Positions 1-6,905 of a stretch of 8,559 nucleotides of DNA are shown here, in pieces. The translations under genes and the position numbers were made by a program. The stretch is taken from positions 1 through 8,559 of the forward strand of contig CASTQR010000057.1 in NCBI GenBank assembly GCA_949451265.1, read 5' to 3'. Position 1 is the stretch's first letter; each line of letters starts with the position of its first letter. Under the pieces are notes generated by a model, which had not been told where the DNA came from, ran no database searches, and worked only from the letters and a program-made list of their open reading frames with translations. This DNA comes from an uncultured Eubacteriales bacterium (GTDB taxonomy: Bacteria; Bacillota_A; Clostridia; Oscillospirales; Oscillospiraceae).

Positions 1-1785
1 CACGTGGGCGGCGTCGGCGAACAGCGCCGCCTCGTCCAGGGTCAGGCGGTGGGACATGTCGTGGGGGGTGGGGTCGGGGGAGTCCCCGCCCCAGTAGTTC
101 GCGTGGGCGCCCGGGGCGGCGGTGAGATCCTCCTTCCGCTCCAGCCAGATGTTGCAGCAGGACAGACTGGCGCCCTCCTCCACGGTGACCGTCCCGCCGT
201 CCATGGTGCGCAGCAGGGCATGGCAGTCCGTATTGCCCGCGATCTCCAGGCTGCCGCCCTCCGCCACGGTGAGGCCGCGGAGGGAGTTGATCCCCGCGTT
301 GGGGCTGATCTTCAGCCGCTTGGTGAGGGTGATGGGCTCGGCCACGTCGAACCAGACGTGGGGCGGGACGGTGACCGTATCCACGCTGTCGTCCGCCAGC
401 AGGGCCAGCAGCACGGCGGCGTTGTCATCGTCGGCCTTGTCCGCCCGGAAAGACAGGTCGGCAGGGACGGGGGGGCTGGTCTGGGATGGGGGATCGGTGT
501 CCTCCGGCCCCTGGGTCACGCCGGGGCTGGCAGAGGGATCGGGATCCTCCACAGATGCGGGCCCCGCCCAGGGCCGCCAGATCAGCAGGGCGATCAGCAG
601 TACCGCCGCCGCGCCGGTGCCCGCGGCGATCTGCCAGTGGGCTTTCAGCTTCGCCAGCCAGTCCGGGGCCGCGGGGGGATCCGGCTGGGGCTGCGTTTGG
701 GTCTGGGTCTGAGCTTGCGTCTGGGTCTGTGTCTGGGTCTGCGTCTGAGTGATGGGCGGCTCCGCCGCCTCGGTCTTGGTGAACTGGGCGGGGGCCTCCC
801 CCGGCATGGTCATGCCGATGGGCTCCGGCTCCTGCTCCCCGGTGGTGGGCGGCCCGTCCGGCGGCAGCTCCCACCCGGCGGGGAGAATCCCCTCGTACAG
901 GGCGGCGTGGAGCTCCTCCACCGACTGGAACCGCTTCCGGGGGCGCACCCCCATGCCGTACACCAGGGCGGCCTCCTGCCGCTGGGTCAGGTCCACCCCC
1001 AGCTTCCGGGGCATCACCAGCTCATCCTCCACCAGACGGTCCATGGACTGGGGCGGCTTGCGCCCGGTGAGGCAGTAGTAAATGGTGGCCGACAGGGCGT
1101 ACACGTCCGTCCACGGCCCCTGGCCCTTGTTCTGGTACTGCTCCACCGGGGCATACCCGTGCTTGAGGGCGATGGTCAGGGTGGCCTCGCCCCCGGCGGA
1201 CTCCCGGGCACAGCCGAAGTCCAGCAGGCGCACGTCCCCGTTTTCCAGCATGATGTTCTCCGGGCTGATGTCCCGGTGGATGAGCCCCCGCTTGTGCATG
1301 GACTCCAGGGCGGAGAACAGGGGCTCCATCACGTGGAGCAGTTCCCCGGCGGGAACGCGCCCGCCCCGCTGGTCCACCAGGTCCTTGAAGGTGATGCCCT
1401 CCACATATTCCATGACGATGTAGGCGGTATTGTGCAGCTCGAAGAAGTCCCGCACGCCCACGATCACCGGCTGTTTGTCCATCTTGGCCATGGTGCGGGC
1501 CTCCTGGAGGAAGCGGGCCTTGCCGCTCTCATACCGCTCCCCCGCCGCGCCGGAGTAGCTGGACACCTCCAGGGAGGCCGCCGACACCCGGTTGGCCCGG
1601 TCGGTGGGGAAGTACTCCTTGATGGCCACCTGGCGTCTGGTCTCCACATCCTGGGCGCAGTAGGTGACCCCAAAGCCGCCCTGGCCCAGGCAGCGCCCGA
1701 TCCGGTATGTGTGCCCCAGGCTGCCGCCGGTGAGGGCGGCGCCTACTGGCAGCAGATGGTCGGGGTTTTGCAGCGGGGGGGTCAT
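1..1785 (-). CDS. Transmembrane Ser/Thr protein kinase with extracellular beta-helix-like domain (C-terminus beyond window)
   Basis: The reading frame stays open to the window edge (595 codons, no stop). Residues about 27-300 form a Hanks-type kinase: glycine loop GQGGFG (34-39), ATP-anchoring Lys56 in VAIKEYF, alpha-C Glu95, catalytic loop HRDISPEN (170-177) with Asp172 and Asn177, and DFG at 189-191. The usual Lys of HRDxKxxN is Ser174. A low-complexity cytoplasmic linker follows, with FTKTEA (335-340) and a Thr-Gln repeat (346-365). Then comes one membrane segment (about 384-403, followed by R404) and an ectodomain. The ectodomain has short beta-strand-rich repeats (ITLTKRLKI, GLTVAEGGSLEI, GTVTVEEGASLS) that look like a parallel beta-helix; no PASTA repeats are seen. 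ATG 1785 is chosen because GGGAGGGG lies just upstream and the ATG at 1790 runs into a stop. The start is one base after the upstream gene's stop, so it is last of four in an operon as far as visible. Kinase identity is firm; ectodomain fold and ligand are inferred. Confidence 0.93.
   Translation of the reverse strand, partial: MTPPLQNPDHLLPVGAALTGGSLGHTYRIGRCLGQGGFGVTYCAQDVETRRQVAIKEYFPTDRANRVSAASLEVSSYSGAAGERYESGKARFLQEARTMAKMDKQPVIVGVRDFFELHNTAYIVMEYVEGITFKDLVDQRGGRVPAGELLHVMEPLFSALESMHKRGLIHRDISPENIMLENGDVRLLDFGCARESAGGEATLTIALKHGYAPVEQYQNKGQGPWTDVYALSATIYYCLTGRKPPQSMDRLVEDELVMPRKLGVDLTQRQEAALVYGMGVRPRKRFQSVEELHAALYEGILPAGWELPPDGPPTTGEQEPEPIGMTMPGEAPAQFTKTEAAEPPITQTQTQTQTQTQAQTQTQTQPQPDPPAAPDWLAKLKAHWQIAAGTGAAAVLLIALLIWRPWAGPASVEDPDPSASPGVTQGPEDTDPPSQTSPPVPADLSFRADKADDDNAAVLLALLADDSVDTVTVPPHVWFDVAEPITLTKRLKISPNAGINSLRGLTVAEGGSLEIAGNTDCHALLRTMDGGTVTVEEGASLSCCNIWLERKEDLTAAPGAHANYWGGDSPDPTPHDMSHRLTLDEAALFADAAHV
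691..750 (-). repeat. Thr-Gln dipeptide repeat in the kinase linker
   Basis: Ten tandem TQ-type dipeptides (one is AQ) occupy kinase residues 346-365, encoded by degenerate ACN-CAR hexamers. A short PQP stretch follows, and the repeat lies between the kinase domain and the membrane segment. It is a probable flexible linker rich in potential phospho-threonines, and it is also a place where replication slippage could change linker length. Confidence 0.85.
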
Positions 1786-1786
1786 G

Positions 1787-3295
1787 TCATACCCCTCCCT
1801 TTCCGGTGATCTGGAACAGCTCCCGCTGGGAGGCTAAGTAGAAGGAGTCACCCTTGCTCAGCCGCACGGGCTGGCGGGGGGCCAGCTTCTGGCCGGAGGC
1901 CAGGAAGGTGCCGTAGGACGAGCCCAGATCTTCCAGCCAGATGGCGCCGCCCTGCACCCGCAGGACGCAGTGGGCGCCGCTGATGCCCTGGGTGGAGGCG
2001 GGGTAGACCAGGTCGTTCCGGGCGGGGTCACGGCCGATGCGCAGCTGGCCGTTGATGGCGAACCGCCGCCCCGAGAAGGCCCCGGACTGGCATTGCAGCC
2101 GCCACTGTTCCACGCCGCCCCCGGCGGGGATGGCCGCGTTGGGGGCCTCGGTGGGGGCGAAGGCGGAGGAGGACGAGCCGGGGGCCGGGGGCGCGGGAGG
2201 CGCCGCGGGGGCGGCCTTCTTCCGGGTCAGCAGGACTACCACCAGGACGATCACCGCCACCGCTGCCACGCCGATGCCGATGAACAGGCCGGTATTGCTC
2301 TTGGCGGGCTCGGGCCCCGCGGGGGGTTCGGTGGCGGGCGGGTCGGTCTCCGCCGGGGGCTCGGTGGCGGGAGCGTCCGTCTCTGCCGGGGGCTCGGTGG
2401 CCGGGGCGTCCGTCTGAGTCGGGGGGTTGGTGGCGGGGGCGGTGGTGCCGCCGCCGGTGGCGTAGGCGATGCCGTTGCGGTTCAGCAGGGTGATGGCCTC
2501 GCTGATGTTGATGGCATAGTTGGCCTGTTCGCCGCTGTTGTTGGAGACGCTCCAGGTGTTGATGCCGATGGCTTCGCCCTTTTCGTTCACCAGGGGGCCG
2601 CCGGAATTGCCGTGCTTGATGTCGCAGTCAATCTGGATGTCCGCGCGGCCGGTGCCCTGGGTGACAAACAGGCGGCTGATAGAGCCGCGGGTGACGGTAA
2701 CGTCGGAGATACCCCAGGAGGTGGTGGCCCCGGCGTACAGGTTTTCCGATAAACCGGGATAACCGATGGCAAACACGGTGGAGCCCACATCGCCGTCGCT
2801 GGGAATGGTAAGGGGGATGGATTTGCGCAGGTTGGTGGTGCCCGCCAGCTTCAGCACCGCCACATCCTTGCCCTCGCTGGCCTCCACAATATACGCTTCC
2901 TCATAAGTTCCGGAATCGTAGTAAACCCGGATTTTGGCGCGGCCATGACATTGGGCGCGGCTGTCGTTGGGATCTTCATATACCAGCCAGGTATACTGGG
3001 TGCCGGCGTTGTTCCAGACCTGGGTGAAGCCCCGAAGTTCTCCCGCACCGCCCTTTATGAAGTTTTCAATCACATGGTAGTTGGTGATCAGGTTGGAGGG
3101 GTCTTTCCCGCTTTCCCCCACGAAAAAGCCGGTTCCCCAACCCATGGAGTCCTCTCCGACGTTCAAATCAAGGCAGATTCTTACCATGGCCACGCTCTCC
3201 CGCGTGGCAGGGTTAAAGTTGCTGGCGTGGGCGGGCACAAACAGGGCGCACACCAGCGCGATGGCCAGCGTCATAGAAAGCAAACGTTTTTTCAT
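1787..3295 (-). CDS. Secreted trypsin/HtrA-like serine protease fused through a membrane segment to a cytoplasmic FHA domain
   Basis: This is a 502-residue membrane protein with a protease outside and a phosphothreonine reader inside. The N-terminus MKKRLLSMTLAIALVCAL...AHAS (1-25) is a signal peptide. Residues about 30-275 form a trypsin-like/S1C protease with a complete triad: His74 (TNYHVI), Asp144 (GKDVAVLKL) and Ser231 (GNSGGPLV). No PDZ domain is seen. Three 11-residue Pro/Thr/Glu repeats (295-327) act as spacer, then a membrane helix (about 336-357) ending in RKK, consistent with cytoplasm on the C-terminal side. After a Pro/Ser linker containing FAPTEA (379-384), an FHA domain spans about 415-495: GR 421-422, S439..H442, and LGSSYGTF 457-464, where Tyr replaces the common Asn. 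ATG 3295 is preferred over upstream in-frame codons because the signal peptide starts there and AGGAGAG lies just upstream. It begins 13 bp after the PP2C stop. The protease substrate is unknown. Confidence 0.92.
   Translation of the reverse strand: MKKRLLSMTLAIALVCALFVPAHASNFNPATRESVAMVRICLDLNVGEDSMGWGTGFFVGESGKDPSNLITNYHVIENFIKGGAGELRGFTQVWNNAGTQYTWLVYEDPNDSRAQCHGRAKIRVYYDSGTYEEAYIVEASEGKDVAVLKLAGTTNLRKSIPLTIPSDGDVGSTVFAIGYPGLSENLYAGATTSWGISDVTVTRGSISRLFVTQGTGRADIQIDCDIKHGNSGGPLVNEKGEAIGINTWSVSNNSGEQANYAINISEAITLLNRNGIAYATGGGTTAPATNPPTQTDAPATEPPAETDAPATEPPAETDPPATEPPAGPEPAKSNTGLFIGIGVAAVAVIVLVVVLLTRKKAAPAAPPAPPAPGSSSSAFAPTEAPNAAIPAGGGVEQWRLQCQSGAFSGRRFAINGQLRIGRDPARNDLVYPASTQGISGAHCVLRVQGGAIWLEDLGSSYGTFLASGQKLAPRQPVRLSKGDSFYLASQRELFQITGKGGV
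2315..2413 (-). repeat. Three 33-bp repeats encoding a Pro/Thr/Glu spacer
   Basis: Three consecutive 11-residue units of the form TDxPATEPPAx (protease residues 295-305, 306-316, 317-327) sit between the protease domain and the membrane helix. They probably form an extended spacer through the cell wall. Near-identical units suggest that copy number may vary between strains. Confidence 0.88.
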
Positions 3296-3308
3296 CTCAA
3301 TCTCTCCT

Positions 3309-4885
3309 CTATTGTCCGTCCACCCACACTGCGGCGGCGGTATTATTGTCGTTGCCGGGCGGGATACGGCCCTGGAGGTACGCCCGCATTCGGGCAATCC
3401 AGTCCTCCGGGTCGCTGGCCTCCGCCAGGGCCGCCTCCATCTCGGCCTCCAGCACGTACTCCCAGAAGCCGTCGCTGCACAGCAGGAAGGCGTGCCGTCC
3501 GGGGCCCAGGGGCTCCTCCCTGGTCTCCACGTTCAGCTCCTCGTCCTGGCCCAGGGCCCGGAGGACGCGGCTGCGATCCTCGTGGAAGCGGATCTCGTCC
3601 AGGGTGATCTCCCCCAGCATGACGCCGATCTGGGCCACGCTGTGGTCCCGGGTCTGGAAGGCCAGCTTCCCGTCCACAAAGTGGTACAGCCGGGAGTCCC
3701 CCACGTGGGCCCAGGCCGCCCTCCCCGGCTCCAGGGTGAGGAGCACCAGGGTGGTTTTCATGGCGCACTGGCGGGTCTGGAGGGCCAGCACGGCCCGGTT
3801 GGCCTGCCGCGCCCAGTCGGTGAGGGCGTTATACACGCCGTCGCTCATGAGGATGAACACGTCCCCCTCCCGGATGGTCACGGGCTGGGCGGGGATATCC
3901 ACATATTTCAGCTCCCCCATGCCCAGGAAGCTGGTGAGGCCCCCGGCCTTGGGGTGGTCGTCCCCGTCCTGGAGGGGGCACAGTCCGTTGACGCCGTCGG
4001 TGTACAGCTCGTTGCGGTAGATGTGCTCCCGGTTGAGCTGGTACAGCGCCCCGTCCCGGAACAGGCAGATCCGGCTGTCCCCCACGGACAGGTAGTGGAA
4101 GGCGCTGTTTTCCATGAGGGCCGCCACCACGGTGGAACCGCTGCGGCGCAGGCCGTCGGGGCCCAGCAGGGCGTTCACCTGGCGGTTGGCCTGCTCCAGC
4201 AGGGACAGCAGCACCTGCCCCGGCTGGCCCTGGGCGTGGTAGAAGCCGTTGGCCATGGCGGTTACCGCCGTCTGGCTCACCTTGTCGCCGTCGGCCAGAC
4301 CGCCCATGCCGTCCGCCACCACCGCAGCATCCGGCTCCCCTCCGGGGAGACGAAGAAGCTGTCCTGCTGGCTCTTGCGGGCCCCCTGCTCGTGGAGCTTT
4401 TCCACCACGAAGGGGACGGGGGGAAGGCTGGTCCAGGAGCCCCCCGGCGGGATGGAGCCGGTGGCGGGCAGGCAGTCCGGGGCGGCGGGCCTGTGCCGGA
4501 GCTTTTGGACGATGAGGGCCGCGATCCCGGCGATAGCCAGCCCCGCCGCCAGGCCGATCCCCGCCAGTCCCCAGCCGGGTATGGCCCCTTGGGGCGCAGG
4601 CTCCGCTACCGGCTGGGTCTCCACGGGCCGCGTTTCCTCGGCGGCAGGGGACTGGGTTTCCTCTGCGGCTTGGGTGGGCTCCGCCGTGGGGGCCTGCGTG
4701 GGTTCGGCGGTAGGCTCAGCGGTGGGTTCCGGTGTGGGCTGGGGCGTGGACTCCGGGGTGGGTTGGGGTGTGGGGGGCGCGGTGCCCCCTGTTGGCTGGG
4801 AGGGGGCGGGCGGGACGCTGCCCTCCGGGGGCGTGGTGATGATCTCCGGGGAGTTCCCGGTCATAGACAGGTTCCTGTTAGCCAT
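3309..4885 (-). CDS. Membrane-anchored PP2C-family protein phosphatase, frameshifted, with two incomplete PP2C modules
   Basis: This is a metal-dependent Ser/Thr phosphatase expected to reverse the operon kinase. The start ATG 4885 overlaps the previous stop by 8 bp, with GGAGG upstream. The first 187 codons give a Pro/Thr/Glu-rich tail, a membrane segment (about 106-126) followed by KLRHR (cytoplasm after it), and PP2C motif 1, GARKSQQDSFF (168-178). At about 4325 one base is missing: the frame runs into a stop at 4277, while the continuation VVADGMGGLADGD (motif 2) is in the next frame, from about 4325 down to the stop at 3309. Corrected length is about 526 residues. Past the shift, module 1 has SGSTVVAAL, VGDSR and ILMSDGV but then stops short. 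At about 3815 a second module begins at a mid-domain point (QANRAVLALQ), with VGDSR, LCSDGFW and the terminal DNNT motif but no motif 1 or 2. Identity as PP2C is firm; whether this copy is active is doubtful. Confidence 0.85.
4670..4771 (-). repeat. Pro-Thr-Glu low-complexity tail repeat
   Basis: Residues about 39-72 of the phosphatase are built of PTPxPT/AEPT units. They precede the single membrane helix and are predicted to lie outside the cell, where they could cross the cell wall. It resembles in composition the spacer of the neighbouring protease protein, though the repeat unit differs. Confidence 0.8.
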
Positions 4886-5563
4886 TACCGTCCTCCGGGC
4901 CGTCCCAGCCAAACTGCTCCCCGCACAGGGCCACAAAGACCAGCTTGGTGGAGCCGATGGAGATGGTGTCGTAGCTGTGGATCTCTACGGCGTTCAGCAC
5001 CGTCTTGCCGTTCACTTTGATGAGGTTGCGTCCGGCGGCGGGGCCCACGAAGTAGGCCCTCTCGCTGCTGTCGTAGGCGATCATGGCGTGGTTCTGCCGG
5101 GAGATCTGGGAGTCCCCCGGAGGCGCACGTCCCCCGCCTCCCGGCCGATGTAGTTATAGCCCGCGTGGAGGCGGAAGTCCGCCCCCCGCACCGGGCCCTC
5201 GGCGCACACCAGCCAGCCCACCACGGGCTCGCCGCCCTGTCCGCCGGACGGCCCGCCCAGGGTAGTCTCCACGGCGAAGGGGTCCACGCCGCCGCCCCGG
5301 CAGCTGTCCGGGGGCAGGGTGGCCCCGAAGTCGGGGGAGGGGGCGCTGGGCCGGGCGGCCCCCGGTGTCTCGGTGGGGGTGAAGGCGGAGGACGCGCCGC
5401 CGCCTAGAGGCTCCGTGGGGGTGAAGCCGCCCATGCCGCCCCCCAGGCCGGGGGCCTCGGTGGGGGTGAAGCCCCCGGCCCCGCAGTGGGGGCAGGCGGC
5501 GTGCTTGGCCGCGTCGTAGTGGTGGCCGTTGGGACAGGTGGCCATGGTGGTTTTAATCTCCAT
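4878..5563 (-). CDS. Zinc-ribbon + FHA domain protein (frameshifted in this sequence)
   Basis: This is a probable cytoplasmic phosphothreonine-reading adaptor, first gene of the operon. ATG 5563 is set by AAGGAGGA 7 bp upstream. The corrected product is about 228 residues. An N-terminal zinc ribbon has C10, H14/H15, C24 and C27 (CPNGHHY...ACPHCG). A Gly/Pro-rich linker carries three FTPTE motifs (32-36, 47-51, 61-65) and AVETTLGG (97-104). The FHA domain spans about 113-217: YIGRE (138-142), SRQNH (155-159), KVNG (183-186) and IGSTKLVFV. Frame 0 runs off at the C5 tract 5114-5118 (G5 on the coding strand) and stops at 5081. The rest of the FHA domain, starting GDSQISRQ, is one frame back and ends at 4878. 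One extra G would restore it. The stop and the in-frame ATG 5084 overlap as ATGA, so two separately translated pieces are formally possible, but that would split one FHA fold. Confidence 0.85.
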
Positions 5564-5570
5564 ACTCTGT

Positions 5571-5578
5571 TCCTCCTT
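5571..5578 (-). promoter_or_regulatory. Ribosome binding site of the operon's first gene
   Basis: AAGGAGGA on the minus strand lies 7 bases before ATG 5563. It fixes the start of the zinc-ribbon/FHA gene, because the same frame is open far upstream without other start signals. Confidence 0.85.
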
Positions 5579-5639
5579 CTTGTAAATGCCGCACGGACTG
5601 AAGCGGCTTTTGGTGCGGGGAATCCGCCGAAGTGTCTTG

Positions 5640-5648
5640 ACTATAGCA
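5640..5648 (-). promoter_or_regulatory. Candidate extended -10 promoter element for the kinase/FHA/PP2C operon
   Basis: The minus strand reads TGCTATAGT: an extended -10 (TGn) plus TATAGT, 5 of 6 to consensus, about 75 bases upstream of ATG 5563. The best -35-like hexamer, TTGGAC, is 20 bases upstream, which is too far for normal spacing. If real, this is a promoter driven mainly by the extended -10. It is the only good candidate in the gap between the terminator and the first gene. Confidence 0.4.
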
Positions 5649-5692
5649 CGGGAGGGGGCGGAAACGTCCAAGGAACTTCCAAATGGAGACAG

Positions 5693-5726
5693 AAAAGCCC
5701 CGGTCTCCACGGAGACCGGGGCTTTT
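5693..5726 (-). terminator. Intrinsic terminator after the LysR gene (bidirectional shape)
   Basis: A perfect 16-bp inverted repeat (AAAAGCCCCGGTCTCC and its complement, 2-base centre) begins 17 bases after the lysR stop. The GC-rich stem is flanked by A4 on one side and T4 on the other, so it can work in either direction. Its clear role is to end lysR transcription before the next minus-strand operon's promoter. Confidence 0.88.
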
Positions 5727-5742
5727 GTGGGTTCATTATAAG

Positions 5743-6651
5743 TCAGGGGGCCGCGGGCCGCGTCCAACCCTTTTCCAGGCCCCGGCGCACCGCCTCCAGC
5801 AGGAAGGGCAGGGAGGGGTTGCGGTTGTCCCGCCGCCAGGCCAGGGCGTGGCAGGACAGGGGCACCCCCACCAGGGGGATGAAGCTCACCATGTCCTGGG
5901 ACAGGTACTCCAGGTTGTCGGTGAGGGTGCTGACGCCCAGGCCGCAGGCCACCAGCATCAGCAGGCTGGGGACGTAGTTGGCCTCCGCCACCACCCGGGG
6001 GGTAAAGCCCGCGTCCGCCGCCATCTTCCACACCAGCCCGTACCCGGGCAGGGAGGAGGTGCGGGACATGACCACGAAATCCTCGTCCCTCAAATCCTCC
6101 ATCCGCAGGCTGCGGACGCGGGTGAGGGGGGAGTCTGCCGGCACCACGGCGCACTGCCGGTCCCGGCGGAGGATGATGGTTTCCACGTCCTCCTGGGGCA
6201 GGGCCTCGCCGGAGTTGATCACCGCGTCCACCTCCCCGGCCAGCAGGGCCCGGATCAGGTCGGAGTGGCTCAGTTCCCGGAAGGTCAGGTGGATCTGGGG
6301 GCAGTCCCGGGCCAGGGCCTGGTGGATGCGCACCGCGTTCCCGTCGAAGGTATCCCGGAGGATGCCCAGGGTCACGCCCCCCCGGAAGCCCTGCTGGGCC
6401 AGCAGGGCGGCGTCCACCCCGGCCCGGCAGCTGTCCAGGATCCGGGGGCACTGCTGGGCGAAGGCCCGGCCCGCCGGGGTGAGGGACACGCTGCGGGAGC
6501 TGCGGTAAAAGAGCTGAAGGCCCAGCTCCTGCTCCAGGGCGGAGATCATGCGGCTCAGGGCGGGCTGGGAGATGAACAGGTCGTCGGCGGCCTGGGTGAA
6601 GTTCAGCCGCTGGGCCAGGACCAGGAAGCTCTCCAACTGGGTCAGGGTCAT
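5743..6651 (-). CDS. LysR-type transcriptional regulator
   Basis: This is a 302-residue regulator, the usual LysR length. Residues 1-60 form the winged helix-turn-helix (LNFTQAADDLFISQPALSR, then ALEQELGLQLFYR and SLTPAG). Residues about 90-300 form the periplasmic-binding-protein-like effector domain (GGVTLGILRD start, AGEVDAVI, ACGLGVSTL). ATG 6651 is preferred over the longer frame start at 6696 because the HTH domain begins at MTLTQLESF and a promoter -10 lies at 6685-6690, which would exclude the upstream start from the transcript. It is divergent from the reductase/chalcone isomerase genes, the standard arrangement for a LysR protein controlling its neighbours. The inducer may be a flavonoid or a breakdown product; that is inference. 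Confidence 0.93.
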   Translation of the reverse strand: MTLTQLESFLVLAQRLNFTQAADDLFISQPALSRMISALEQELGLQLFYRSSRSVSLTPAGRAFAQQCPRILDSCRAGVDAALLAQQGFRGGVTLGILRDTFDGNAVRIHQALARDCPQIHLTFRELSHSDLIRALLAGEVDAVINSGEALPQEDVETIILRRDRQCAVVPADSPLTRVRSLRMEDLRDEDFVVMSRTSSLPGYGLVWKMAADAGFTPRVVAEANYVPSLLMLVACGLGVSTLTDNLEYLSQDMVSFIPLVGVPLSCHALAWRRDNRNPSLPFLLEAVRRGLEKGWTRPAAP

Positions 6652-6684
6652 TCCGCCACATCCTTTCGTTTGGCTCTTTAGGGC

Positions 6685-6713
6685 AGTATACCACACCTTT
6701 CGTCATTTGTCAC
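6685..6713 (-). promoter_or_regulatory. Sigma-A promoter of lysR
   Basis: On the minus strand, GTGACA (6713-6708, 5 of 6 to TTGACA), a spacer of exactly 17 bases, and TATACT (6690-6685, 5 of 6 to TATAAT) with an extended TGG just before the -10. Predicted transcription starts near 6678, about 25 bases before ATG 6651. Confidence 0.78.
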
Positions 6714-6733
6714 AGGTTTTTATCTAATTTCCG

Positions 6734-6746
6734 CATAGTAGCTATG
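6734..6746. promoter_or_regulatory. Candidate LysR operator dyad
   Basis: CATAG-TAG-CTATG is a perfect 5+3+5 palindrome about 20 bases upstream of the lysR -35. CATAG recurs at 6912-6916 and CTATA at 6933-6937, close to the rightward promoter candidate. Position fits autoregulation and activation by a LysR protein, but the spacing differs from the classical T-N11-A box. Confidence 0.35.
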
Positions 6747-6905
6747 AAAAAATTTGGCGAAAAACGTGAACCTGCCCAAAATCCAGGAAGCATTCCCGTC
6801 AGAGCGCACAAAAATGGCGGGGGTTGGAGGCTGGTCCAGGGAGTCAAACCCATTTCTTGGGGCCATCTAAATCATTTTTGCATTTCTGCCATACGTTTTT
6901 TACAT

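Noticed and set aside
4..1809. Long plus-strand open frame opposite the kinase gene
   Set aside because: It is the antisense of a gene with recognisable kinase motifs; its Gly/Leu/Arg-rich repeats are the reverse reading of the Thr-Gln repeat. High GC keeps stops rare in shadow frames.
5081..5084. ATGA overlap read as two translationally coupled small genes
   Set aside because: The two pieces are the front and back halves of one FHA domain, so a lost base explains the arrangement better than two proteins.
3081..5153. 690-codon plus-strand open frame across the PP2C and FHA genes
   Set aside because: No family features, composition typical of an antisense frame in GC-rich DNA, and it runs through the ends of three well-supported minus-strand genes.
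5081..6706. 541-codon minus-strand frame from inside lysR to the FHA gene
   Set aside because: Only its last 160 codons are real (zinc-ribbon/FHA start at 5563). The rest is an out-of-frame reading of lysR and crosses the terminator and operon promoter.
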